Assembly: GCA_001602435.1 (NCBI GenBank)
Contig: CP012156.1
Location: forward strand, 2,252,001 to 2,316,000
Length of the DNA stretch: 64,000 nt
Source: Hyphomonadaceae bacterium UKL13-1
GTDB lineage: Bacteria; Pseudomonadota; Alphaproteobacteria; Caulobacterales; Aquidulcibacteraceae
Direction: 5' to 3'
The notes below the pieces were generated by a model that saw only the letters and a program-made list of their open reading frames with translations, did not search any database and was not told where the DNA came from. This document shows, one piece after another, positions 1-9,507 of this stretch. Numbering within the stretch: position 1 is the stretch's first letter; each line of letters begins with the position of its first letter. The position numbers and the translations under genes are program-made.

Positions 1-256
1 GTTGACCTTGATCAGGCTGTTTCACGCGCGGGTCCATCACCCAGATTTGCGCTTGGCGCACATCGAGAACCGGATTGGCCCCCCATGTCAAAAGCCCCAC
101 AAAAATAGACGCCTGTTGGCTCATCAACAGGGTGGAAAATCCAATACCAAACACCAGCCCAAAATATTTGACCGGATCCCCCATCAGCATTTTTAGCGCA
201 ATGCCAATCATGCCGAGATAGGAGCGTTGCCCGGATTGAGTACCAAGAGAAACCAT
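1..256 (-). CDS. ABC transporter permease, DevC-like (N-terminal part)
   Basis: This is the first 85 codons of a gene that continues past the left edge. The peptide reads as a cytoplasmic start, then a first membrane helix containing YFGLVFGIGFSTLLMSQQ, then an extracytoplasmic stretch with DVRQAQIWVMDPRV. That combination is typical of DevC/MacB-type (FtsX fold) permeases, which work with an ATPase and a HlyD-like adaptor in export across both membranes. The ATG was chosen because homologues start close to this point. It is divergent from a TetR regulator, with palindromic operators between the two, so TetR control of an efflux operon is likely (inference). The ATPase and adaptor would lie outside the window. 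Confidence 0.75.
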   Translation of the reverse strand, partial: MVSLGTQSGQRSYLGMIGIALKMLMGDPVKYFGLVFGIGFSTLLMSQQASIFVGLLTWGANPVLDVRQAQIWVMDPRVKQPDQGQ

Positions 257-343
257 GAGACTGCTTCTAAGTTAAGGTTCGCATTCGTCGTTCTTGCCGT
301 GCCCAGACCCACCTGAAAAAGCGTGCTAGGGCACTGGCAATTT

Positions 344-366
344 CTGAACCGAACTGTTAAGTTCAG
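344..366. promoter_or_regulatory. Candidate TetR operator 1
   Basis: CTGAAC at 344-349 and GTTCAG at 361-366 form an inverted repeat with an 11-base spacer, in the interval between the divergent ABC permease and TetR genes. The same half-sites recur in the tight palindrome next to the TetR start codon, which supports a shared regulator. Confidence 0.5.
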
Positions 367-384
367 TAAGTAGGCCATCAATTA

Positions 385-399
385 ACTGAACGGTTCAGT
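385..399. promoter_or_regulatory. Candidate TetR operator 2, abutting the start codon
   Basis: ACTGAACGGTTCAGT is a perfect 15-base palindrome with a central G. It ends at the base before the TetR ATG. TetR-family proteins often repress themselves through such sites. The palindrome occupies the space where a ribosome binding site would lie, so translation from this ATG would be leaderless or start further in. Confidence 0.6.
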
Positions 400-1074
400 A
401 TGTCAAGAGACCTGGAACAAAAAAATTCTGAATTGGAAGCCTCGGGCCAGACGCCGTCTGCCCGCATGGGCCGCCCTGTCGACTTGGCCAAGGAAGCCAA
501 AATTCTGGAAGCCGCCAAAAATGCCTTCCTCGAAAACCCCTATGACCGCATCAGTATGGACGCTTTAGCAGCGCGCGCCGGGGTATCTAAAGTCACGCTT
601 TACGCAAAATATAAGTCAAAGGATCAATTGTTTGTGGCGGCAATGAGTGTTGGCTGCAGCCCGATCTATGAAAATGCCAAGCTGGAAGTGGAAGCGGGCA
701 AGCCCTTGGCAGAAACCTTGGAACGGCTTGGGATCGACTTCATCAAAATGATGCTGCACCCAGAAATCGCGGCCCTACACGGGGTTATGATGCAGGCGCT
801 TGCGACCCAGCCCGAATTGCCCCGCGCCTTTTATGAGCGCGTGGTGCATAATTCCACCAACATCTTGGCAGATGTGCTGACGATCGCCGACAAACGCGGC
901 GAGATTGCGTGCGATCAACCCTATTTGGCTGCCGTGCAATATATCGCCATGGTGCAGGGGGAGTTCCGCTATAAGCAAGAGCTCGGCGTCACGCGTGGCG
1001 TCGACGAGGATGAGCTGACTTTATTTGTGAAGTCCTGTGTGCGTGTCTTTTTGCGCGGTTGGCGCAAGGATTAG
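400..1074 (+). CDS. TetR/AcrR family transcriptional regulator
   Basis: A 224-residue protein with a TetR-type helix-turn-helix at about residues 30-75 (SMDALAARAGVSKVTLYAKY) and a helical ligand-binding C-terminal region resembling the TetR_C domains of efflux repressors. The first 22 residues are polar and atypical. The next Met (position 466, followed by GRPVD) is a common TetR start and is a real alternative. No Shine-Dalgarno sequence precedes the first ATG, because the palindromic operator sits there. It is divergent from a DevC-like ABC permease, so it probably represses itself and that efflux operon. Its 3' end overlaps the stop of the convergent mtnP. Confidence 0.85.
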   Translation: MSRDLEQKNSELEASGQTPSARMGRPVDLAKEAKILEAAKNAFLENPYDRISMDALAARAGVSKVTLYAKYKSKDQLFVAAMSVGCSPIYENAKLEVEAGKPLAETLERLGIDFIKMMLHPEIAALHGVMMQALATQPELPRAFYERVVHNSTNILADVLTIADKRGEIACDQPYLAAVQYIAMVQGEFRYKQELGVTRGVDEDELTLFVKSCVRVFLRGWRKD

Positions 1075-1934
1075 AGCACCCGCCCTGCCACGGCGGATAA
1101 TTTGGCCAGAAGCGCAGGGTCTCGTGCCTCTGGGGCTGTGATCAGCGCGAAGTCCAAACATGTATCAATTGGAGAGGGCGTCCGTTCAATCGATTTGAGC
1201 GCGCGCGCCAAATCGGCCACCAAGGCCTTTGCCTTGGTTGAATTGGCGTGCATGACCTCTAAAATGGCCGACACCTCCACAGCGGCATGTTCCTCGTTCC
1301 AACAATCATAGTCCGTCACCATACAGACCGACGCATAGGGCAATTCCGCTTCGCGGGCGAGCTTGGCTTCGGGCATATTGGTCATGCCAATCACCGAACA
1401 GCCCCATGAGCGGTAAAGGTTGCTCTCGGCCAAAGTTGAGAATTGTGGGCCTTCCATCACGAGATAGGTACCGCCCTCGGTCACATCCGCGCCAGAGCGA
1501 CGCGCCGCTTCTGCGGCAAGCCCGGCCAAACGCGGGCAAATGGGATGGGCTACCGACACATGGGCAACAAGGCCTGTGCCATAAAAGCTTTTGGGCCGTG
1601 CAAAGGTCCGGTCGATGAATTGGTCTACCACGACAAAATGTCCTGGCGGCAGTTCTTCCTTGAGCGAGCCGACGGCGGAAATGGACAAAACATCCGTCAC
1701 CCCTTCCCGCTTCAGGACGTCAATATTGGCGCGGCTATTGAGTTCAGACGGGGAGATACGATGCCCACGGCCGTGGCGCGGCAAAAATACCACTCTTTGG
1801 CCGTCCAATTCGGCATCGAAAATTTGATCGGAAGGCTCCCCCCACGGGCTCTCGATGGTCCGCCATTCCCCAGACAGGCCCGGGATATCATACAGCCCGG
1901 AACCACCAATCACACCCAAAACCCAGTTTGACAT
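1071..1934 (-). CDS. mtnP: S-methyl-5'-thioadenosine phosphorylase
   Basis: A 287-residue PNP/MTAP-family enzyme that cleaves methylthioadenosine with phosphate to adenine and methylthioribose-1-phosphate (methionine salvage, cytoplasm). It shows the N-terminal GVIGGSGLY loop, RHGRGH at 53-58 (phosphate binding), SAVGSL at 86-91, EGPQFST at 161-167, NMPEA at 186-190 and TDYDCW at 207-212, the last matching the purine-contact region of MTAPs. The length is normal for the family. It is convergent with the TetR gene and lies just downstream of a P450/secreted-protein pair on the same strand. No other methionine-salvage genes are adjacent. An adenine deaminase elsewhere in the window could use the released adenine. 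Confidence 0.93.
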   Translation of the reverse strand: MSNWVLGVIGGSGLYDIPGLSGEWRTIESPWGEPSDQIFDAELDGQRVVFLPRHGRGHRISPSELNSRANIDVLKREGVTDVLSISAVGSLKEELPPGHFVVVDQFIDRTFARPKSFYGTGLVAHVSVAHPICPRLAGLAAEAARRSGADVTEGGTYLVMEGPQFSTLAESNLYRSWGCSVIGMTNMPEAKLAREAELPYASVCMVTDYDCWNEEHAAVEVSAILEVMHANSTKAKALVADLARALKSIERTPSPIDTCLDFALITAPEARDPALLAKLSAVAGRVL

Positions 1935-1939
1935 TTAGC

Positions 1940-2626
1940 TTAACCCTCTTTGCGCCAACGCGTTACATCACGGCGGCAGGCCTCTAACGTGGCCAAGCGG
2001 CGTTGCATCACGGCATTTGGATTTTTTGCGCCCGCAAGCTCGCGCTGGCCCTGGCGGGCAAAGGCATCATAATCGGCACGAAAGCGGGGCTCACCGCGTA
2101 CAGTCGAGGCCGCCAATACCATGGGCTGCATCGCGTCACTCAACGCCATGATCTCACGCGCGACCCCGACAACTTGCTTGGGTGCCCCCGGCCGGCTGGC
2201 TTGAATGCGGGTGATCGCCCCCATGAAGTCCGCAGTCCCATAGCATTGTACCAAGCGGGTATAATCGCGCGAGACATCAAAGTTTGGCGCAATTTCCCGG
2301 GCAATCTCGGCGGGCGTCAGCGGACCACGCGGCGCAGTCGCTGACATCGGCATGGCTGGACTGGCTAAGGCTGGCAGTGTCGTGTCTGTCGTAGCTGCAG
2401 ACGCCGCATTTGGGTTAAACTCCTGCGGCAACTCAAATTGCTTCGTCTCAAGGGGCGCAATCATCGGCGTCGCGGGTGCTTTACGGCCAAGATTGATCGT
2501 TACCTCTGGCAGAGGATCCTGAGCGGCGGCTGCGGGCGCCGGGTCTTGAGCTTGGGCTGAAGCCCAATCGACTGGCAGAGCTGCCAGCGTGAGAATGATC
2601 GCAAGAGGTGCAAAACGCATGTTCAA
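1940..2626 (-). CDS. Exported hypothetical protein, Pro/Ala-rich N-terminus
   Basis: A 228-residue protein with a clear signal peptide (hydrophobic residues 6-22, likely cut after ASA). A low-complexity Ala/Pro/Gln stretch follows, then a helical C-terminal half of about 120 residues containing ARFxV-like and arginine-rich segments. I do not recognise a named domain. It begins inside the last codons of the P450 gene with an ATGA-type overlap, so the two are translationally coupled. It is probably periplasmic. A role related to the P450 is inference from linkage only. Confidence 0.6.
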   Translation of the reverse strand: MNMRFAPLAIILTLAALPVDWASAQAQDPAPAAAAQDPLPEVTINLGRKAPATPMIAPLETKQFELPQEFNPNAASAATTDTTLPALASPAMPMSATAPRGPLTPAEIAREIAPNFDVSRDYTRLVQCYGTADFMGAITRIQASRPGAPKQVVGVAREIMALSDAMQPMVLAASTVRGEPRFRADYDAFARQGQRELAGAKNPNAVMQRRLATLEACRRDVTRWRKEG

Positions 2627-3909
2627 TCCATTACATAGCGGATTGGCAGGTTCTTAAGCCCGCCAACAAAATTGGCTTCTGACAGCTTGGGTTCGCCTGC
2701 AAATTCGACGGATTTGAGGCGCGGCAGCAATTCTTCCCAGAATATCCGCATCTCCAGCTTGGCCAGATGTTGGCCTAAGCACAAATGCGCGCCATAGCCA
2801 AAGGCCAAATGCTTGTTTGGTGTGCGATCAATCCGGAACGCATAGGGGTCGTCAAACACTTCTTCGTCGCGATTGCCCGACGGATAGGACAACATCAGCC
2901 AATCCCCCTTCTTAATCGTTTGACCGCGCAATGCATAGTCAGCGGTGGCTGAGCGCATGAAATGACGCACCGGCGTCGCCCAACGGATCGACTCATCCAC
3001 CAAGCCATGGATCAGGTTTGGATCTTGCTGAACGGCTTTCAATTGGTCAGGATTTTGGATCAAGCCAAAGAGGCCCGCGGCGGTCGAGGACGAAGTGGTG
3101 TCATGGCCCGCCGTGGCAATGATGGTGTAATAGCTGACGGCTTCAAACGCGCCAATCGGCGCTCCATCCATCTTAGCATTGGCAATCACGGTCGCGACAT
3201 CTTCAGTCGGGTTGGCCCGGCGCGCCTCTGTGATCTGGTTGAAATACATAAAGAAGTCCATCAGGACGGCTTGGATATCCGCCAAGGCCTTTTGCTCATC
3301 CTGAAGCTCGCCACCCGAGCGGTTCATTTCAGGGTCTTGCGCCCCGAACAATTCCTGGGTGAGCTTCAACATACGTGGCTCATCTACTTCCGGCACACCC
3401 AGAATTTCCATGATGACACGCAACGGGAAGAAGAGTGCGATATCATTCAAAAAGTCACACTGTCCGTCCATGCCAGCCATTTTGTCGACATACATGCGGG
3501 CGATTTTGCGGATCTGATCTTCAAGCTTGCGCAAATTCTGCGGCATAAACCAAGCTTGCGTCATCACACGGAACTTCGGGTGATCGGGTGCATCCATTTG
3601 GACCAGAGTCCGGATCAAATGTGGGGAGCCGCCAGTCTGTTTGCGCACCTTTTCATCCACCGACTTTGTCGTCAGGGTGGTTGGCAATTCGCCGCTCAAA
3701 AACAGGTCGTTCTGACGACTGATCTCCAGAATGTCGGCGTGTTTTGACACAAACCAGAATGGTTCAAAATCAGACATCTGGGTCTTGGCCAACGGATAGT
3801 CGGTGCGGATTTTCGCAAACGTGGCGTCCATGACGGCTTGATCTGCATAGGTCTTTGGACTGACCACGGCACGCGACAGCTCTTCTGGTAGAGTTGGATC
3901 TGCAGACAT
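2623..3909 (-). CDS. Cytochrome P450
   Basis: A 428-residue soluble bacterial P450 monooxygenase. It shows the I-helix oxygen-binding AGHDTT (267-272), the K-helix ExxR as ESIR (306-309) and the haem-thiolate loop FGYGAHLCLGQ with Cys377. The substrate is unknown, and the sequence does not let me choose a CYP family. No ferredoxin or ferredoxin reductase gene is adjacent, so redox partners must be encoded elsewhere. Its last codons overlap the start of an exported protein. The 134-base interval upstream is the likely promoter region. Confidence 0.93.
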   Translation of the reverse strand: MSADPTLPEELSRAVVSPKTYADQAVMDATFAKIRTDYPLAKTQMSDFEPFWFVSKHADILEISRQNDLFLSGELPTTLTTKSVDEKVRKQTGGSPHLIRTLVQMDAPDHPKFRVMTQAWFMPQNLRKLEDQIRKIARMYVDKMAGMDGQCDFLNDIALFFPLRVIMEILGVPEVDEPRMLKLTQELFGAQDPEMNRSGGELQDEQKALADIQAVLMDFFMYFNQITEARRANPTEDVATVIANAKMDGAPIGAFEAVSYYTIIATAGHDTTSSSTAAGLFGLIQNPDQLKAVQQDPNLIHGLVDESIRWATPVRHFMRSATADYALRGQTIKKGDWLMLSYPSGNRDEEVFDDPYAFRIDRTPNKHLAFGYGAHLCLGQHLAKLEMRIFWEELLPRLKSVEFAGEPKLSEANFVGGLKNLPIRYVMD

Positions 3910-4043
3910 AGCTTAAGCTCCCTGTATGGCCTTTTATGACTGGGCCTTATTACCGGGACGATGTTACGGACTGCCCGCACGGGTCAAGGGCGTGCAGACA
4001 GATTTGATGTGATGCCCGCCTGCTGGTGATGGGATTGCTTCGC

Positions 4044-4796
4044 TCAAGGCGCGTTGAGGTCCTGCTCCGCAAGGATCCGCAAGCCGCCATCTTTGAGTTC
4101 AAAGAAATAAGCTTGGCTCATCAGCTGGCATGGCTTCTCTGAGTTAAGCTCACATTCTTCCCCGGTGAGGCGAATGCCATTCAACTTGTAGTCAAACTTG
4201 ATTTTATTGCCGGAAATGCTCTTCAAAACCACGTCAGCAGGCTCTGACGGGATCAGATCGCCGGGGGTCACTTCATAGGGCGTTTGGGGAATGGGGGATA
4301 AGCCTTGCAAGCGAGCGCTATAAATGCGCAAGCCACGGTCAATCGATTCAGTGATATAGCCCGCATCAAACGTTCCATCCTTATTGATGTCACGGAAACA
4401 TTGGGCACGCCGCAAACCCTGATCGGGCAAGACTGGGGTGCAATAACCCACACCATTGTCGAGTTGGACCTCAAACAAAATGGTGCCAGCAGGAACAGAT
4501 TGAGGATAGCTGCCACGACGCGGAATCGTATTGATCTTCAAGCGCGCCGTGTTGGTCACATGCACCTCAAAGCGGGCGATAACGTCGCCTGGGCGAATAA
4601 TCTCATCAACTTTGCTGGTCGTGACCAAAGTTGCATTGAACCGGAAATCCGTCACAGGCATTTGTAACAGCTTGCCCTCCGCTGCGCGTTCATTCGCCGT
4701 AGCCGCGCGGTCTGCATAACTAGGGCCTGTCATCGCTGCAGTTGCGCCGAACGCGAGGGCCAATGCCCAACCAAATGTCTTGCTGAAAAATGTCAT
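4044..4796 (-). CDS. Exported hypothetical protein
   Basis: A protein of about 250 residues with a signal peptide (MTFFSKTFGWALALAFG then a cut near SYA-DR). This ATG was preferred over one 45 bases upstream because AGAGGG lies seven bases before it. The mature part is rich in beta-strand-like segments. It carries two cysteines near YCTPVLPDQGLRRAQC and two more in ECELNSEKPC, which suggest disulfides in the periplasm. No family was recognised. It stands alone between intergenic regions of about 130 and 230 bases. Confidence 0.65.
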   Translation of the reverse strand: MTFFSKTFGWALALAFGATAAMTGPSYADRAATANERAAEGKLLQMPVTDFRFNATLVTTSKVDEIIRPGDVIARFEVHVTNTARLKINTIPRRGSYPQSVPAGTILFEVQLDNGVGYCTPVLPDQGLRRAQCFRDINKDGTFDAGYITESIDRGLRIYSARLQGLSPIPQTPYEVTPGDLIPSEPADVVLKSISGNKIKFDYKLNGIRLTGEECELNSEKPCQLMSQAYFFELKDGGLRILAEQDLNAP

Positions 4797-5026
4797 CCAA
4801 TAACCCTCTAAGCCGATGGGCCGCACGCCGTGCTGCGCCAATTACGCGGATCAAAGGGGGATCACTTGGCTATATCGGCGCGTTGCCAATCGCATGTGCC
4901 ACCCCCGTGACGCCCATTACAGGACATAGGGATGACCGACCTCAATTGCCAATTACAAAGAGGTAAGTTTCTGAAGTTTAACGTCTAGGTTGTCGATTGA
5001 GAGTGGGGGACTAAACCACCCTTGCC

Positions 5027-5431
5027 TTACAATCGCAAAAGCGACGTGATTGGCCACACGGCAATTGCCAAGCCAATAATCACCTCAATCGCAACCGATC
5101 GAACGACGTGGCTATGCTGGGTGTTGCTGTCCATGCTGTAGGACAAATAGCGGCCCAAAGCCGTGAACCACCAACCCGCTGCCAAGACACTACAGGCCGC
5201 AATGCCGGCATCTCTTCCCCAGAAGACCATAAAGGCCAAAGCAGACAAATGGAGGCCTAAAAACATCCCGCCGAATGTGGCGCGAAACTCTGAATAGCCC
5301 TCAGGTTGGCCATTCTCAGGCTGCAAGCGAACAAGCCGCCCCGCCCACATTGGATCAAACATGCCCTTAACACCAAGACCTGCACCAAAAGCGAGTGTCC
5401 CAGCAGAAATATAAAAAACGATATCATTCAT
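5027..5431 (-). CDS. DUF4345-like small membrane protein
   Basis: A protein of about 134 residues with four predicted transmembrane helices. The central EFRATFGGMFLGLHL segment is characteristic of DUF4345-type inner-membrane proteins. Function is unknown. Two in-frame ATGs lie six bases apart. The second is favoured because CGAGG sits eight bases before it and only two before the first. It is divergent from the DUF1801 gene with about 90 bases between. Confidence 0.65.
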   Translation of the reverse strand: MNDIVFYISAGTLAFGAGLGVKGMFDPMWAGRLVRLQPENGQPEGYSEFRATFGGMFLGLHLSALAFMVFWGRDAGIAACSVLAAGWWFTALGRYLSYSMDSNTQHSHVVRSVAIEVIIGLAIAVWPITSLLRL

Positions 5432-5522
5432 AGGCATAGCCTCGAAGGGAAATAGGTGATCTTTGGTCGTCTTCCTGTATAGTTGTTAAACGTAAAATTT
5501 CTTCCAACAGGAGTGCAAAAGG

Positions 5523-7228
<1,706 letters not shown>

Positions 7229-7351
7229 CTATGTTGTTGTGCGTTCCTGTTAGCGCGCGTTGGACGCGCCTGAAAGAGCGCGCGTGCAGGCAGATGAACC
7301 AGACTGCCCGTCTAACTCGACAAAAACCGCGGCGGGTTCTATCTCGCGGGC

Positions 7352-8218
7352 ATGTATCTGATCCTCGCCACTGGTCCGCGCGCCGCCATTGAAGGCGCTT
7401 CGAAACTCCTTGACGCACTGGGTGGCTTTGGGGCTGTCGGCTGGTGGGAGTTAGAGCGCCGCCAATACAAACTCGAGGCTTATGCCTACACGCTGGAAGC
7501 GGCACAATTTGGCGTAGGTGCTCTGGCGCTATCAGACCCCGATTTGGACGCCCGTATCGCACCGCTGGAGGATGCGGATTGGGTGAAAATGTCGCTCGAA
7601 GGCTTGCCGCCTGTGCCCGCTGGCCGTTTCATGGTTGTCGGCAGTCATGATGTCGGCAAAGCAAAAAATGGCACCGTCGAAATCATCATTGATGCTGGTG
7701 AAGCTTTTGGTACAGGCCACCATGGGACAACTTCGGGCTGCCTCTTGGCACTCGACCGGCTATTGACGCGCGGCAAGCGCCCGCAGCGGGTTTTGGACGT
7801 CGGAACAGGCTCTGCCATTCTCGCCATCGGGGCCGCGAAAACCGGTAGCCGGGTTGTGGTTGGTACCGAGATTGATCCCCGCGCAAACTATATCGCCGGG
7901 CTAAATGCCAAACTTAACCATGTCGGCCCAAAGGTGCGCACCTATGTCGCCAATGGCGTACGCCGCGCCTTGATCCGCTCGCAAGGCCCGTTTGACTTGG
8001 TTTTCGCAAATATTCTGATGAAGCCGCTGGTGCGCTTGTCGCCAGATCTGGCCAGTATCGTGAAGCCCGGCGGCCGTATCGTATTATCAGGTCTATTGAC
8101 CCACCAAGAGCCAGCCATTCGCCGCGCCTATGGCCAGCGAGGTCTGGTGCTTGAGCATCGATATCGGAAAGAAAACTGGTCGACCTTGACCTATCGCAGG
8201 CCGTTGAAGGCCCAATAA
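7352..8218 (+). CDS. prmA: Ribosomal protein L11 methyltransferase
   Basis: A 288-residue SAM-dependent methyltransferase that trimethylates ribosomal protein L11. It has the PrmA signature GEAFGTGHHGTT (116-127), methyltransferase motif I VLDVGTGSA (147-155), an acidic motif II (GTEID), and the FANILMKPL motif IV. The N-terminal substrate-recognition domain (about 1-90) is present. It is divergent from serS and faces an unknown 373-residue gene. This pairing with a synthetase is not evidence of co-regulation. Confidence 0.92.
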   Translation: MYLILATGPRAAIEGASKLLDALGGFGAVGWWELERRQYKLEAYAYTLEAAQFGVGALALSDPDLDARIAPLEDADWVKMSLEGLPPVPAGRFMVVGSHDVGKAKNGTVEIIIDAGEAFGTGHHGTTSGCLLALDRLLTRGKRPQRVLDVGTGSAILAIGAAKTGSRVVVGTEIDPRANYIAGLNAKLNHVGPKVRTYVANGVRRALIRSQGPFDLVFANILMKPLVRLSPDLASIVKPGGRIVLSGLLTHQEPAIRRAYGQRGLVLEHRYRKENWSTLTYRRPLKAQ

Positions 8219-8224
8219 GCGCAC

Positions 8225-9346
8225 TTACGCCCGACGGCTCAATTCGTCATAGCTGGTTTCGGTCAGACTGGTCAGAAACTCATTCAGCATTTCGTGGAAT
8301 TCTGAAGCCTGCATGTGCAAGCGGTTTGGGTTGGGAAAGCGGTAATCCCAGAAACTGGTGATGTGGCTAATCACGCCCATGCTGTGACCCAGTTCAATGA
8401 ACAAGCGCGGCGCTTCCAGCAAGAACTTCCGGAATGCAGCCGCATTGCCATGTTCGACCAGATCGTTGAAGGCGTCATCATAGAGGCCCAAAATGGCGAC
8501 GCAGCCGCGTGCGGCTTTCTGGATCGCCTTTTTTAGCGCGATGCGCTGATTGGAGATGGATGCATCTAGCACCCGGTCCATAGCCCCTTCCAAGGACACG
8601 CGATCCAAGGCGCCAGCCAAGGACTGAAGCTTGACCATGCTACCGCGAAATTGCCATTTGAAATACAAAAAGCCCTTCCAACTGAAAATGCTGTCCTCAA
8701 ATTGCTGACCATCTAGGCCCAACGTTACGCGCAACGGGTCCAAACGGGATTCGGTATCCTTGGTCAGGATCGCGTCGACCATCCGCTTAATGCTCTGGCC
8801 CATGTGATTATTTGAACCACCGAAAGCCAAGGTGATCAATTGCTGGATTTGCTCGCCGGCAAAGCTGCGCATCCGCTCGATGTCTGCCGTGGACATGGCG
8901 AAATAACAATCGGCTGGCGAAAAATTATGGCGCGTCAACGTCTCTTTGAGCAGAAATGGGTCCAGCGATGGCAGTCTGGCCAAAACGCCCAACAGCCTGA
9001 AGTCTTCCTCCATATCGCCCTGTTCGCCACCCAACATCTCAATCAGAGTCTGTTGATAGCCTGACTGTCCAATCAGGATGGATTGGCCACCGGCACGCAG
9101 GGTTTTCTTATCAAAAGGAAAGATGATTTTGGTCGCAACCGGACTAGAGCGCGGCATCAAATAGGTTTCATCCGACCGCAGCCGGTGTTTGACAAAAATG
9201 GCGCGGTTCAGGGTCGGGTCTTGAAAAAAAGGATGACGCGCATAATCATCCTCTTCATGATTTTGCTCATACACTTGGAATAGATTGAGCACGCGGCTGG
9301 TCGAGGCCGTCCTGTACAAGGCTTCAAGACTTCGAAGACCGCGCAT
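8225..9346 (-). CDS. Conserved-looking hypothetical protein, 373 residues
   Basis: A soluble, mainly helical protein with no signal peptide or membrane segment. I recognise no catalytic motif. Mid-protein there is a stretch rich in Leu/Ile helices with basic residues (about 180-290). Aromatic segments include FSWKGFLYFKWQFRG near residue 225. The long uninterrupted frame and normal codon use support a real gene. A GGAGG lies 13 bases before the ATG, which is a rather long spacing. It converges on prmA with a six-base gap. Confidence 0.6.
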   Translation of the reverse strand: MRGLRSLEALYRTASTSRVLNLFQVYEQNHEEDDYARHPFFQDPTLNRAIFVKHRLRSDETYLMPRSSPVATKIIFPFDKKTLRAGGQSILIGQSGYQQTLIEMLGGEQGDMEEDFRLLGVLARLPSLDPFLLKETLTRHNFSPADCYFAMSTADIERMRSFAGEQIQQLITLAFGGSNNHMGQSIKRMVDAILTKDTESRLDPLRVTLGLDGQQFEDSIFSWKGFLYFKWQFRGSMVKLQSLAGALDRVSLEGAMDRVLDASISNQRIALKKAIQKAARGCVAILGLYDDAFNDLVEHGNAAAFRKFLLEAPRLFIELGHSMGVISHITSFWDYRFPNPNRLHMQASEFHEMLNEFLTSLTETSYDELSRRA

Positions 9347-9507
9347 GTGCTTTCAGAGACCTCCCAGTCTTGGCGTGCTTATGCTTGCCAAAACTTGGAC
9401 CAGCTAAAGACTAGATCGGCGTATGTAACTCAATGGATGCAAACAAATTGTGAATCCGTCAGCACCATTGCCTTGCGCGAATTCGGCCATGCCTCTAGGC
9501 TCTGCGC

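Noticed and set aside
2..196. Plus-strand frame at the left edge
   Set aside because: It is antisense to the DevC-like permease start, which matches a known family.
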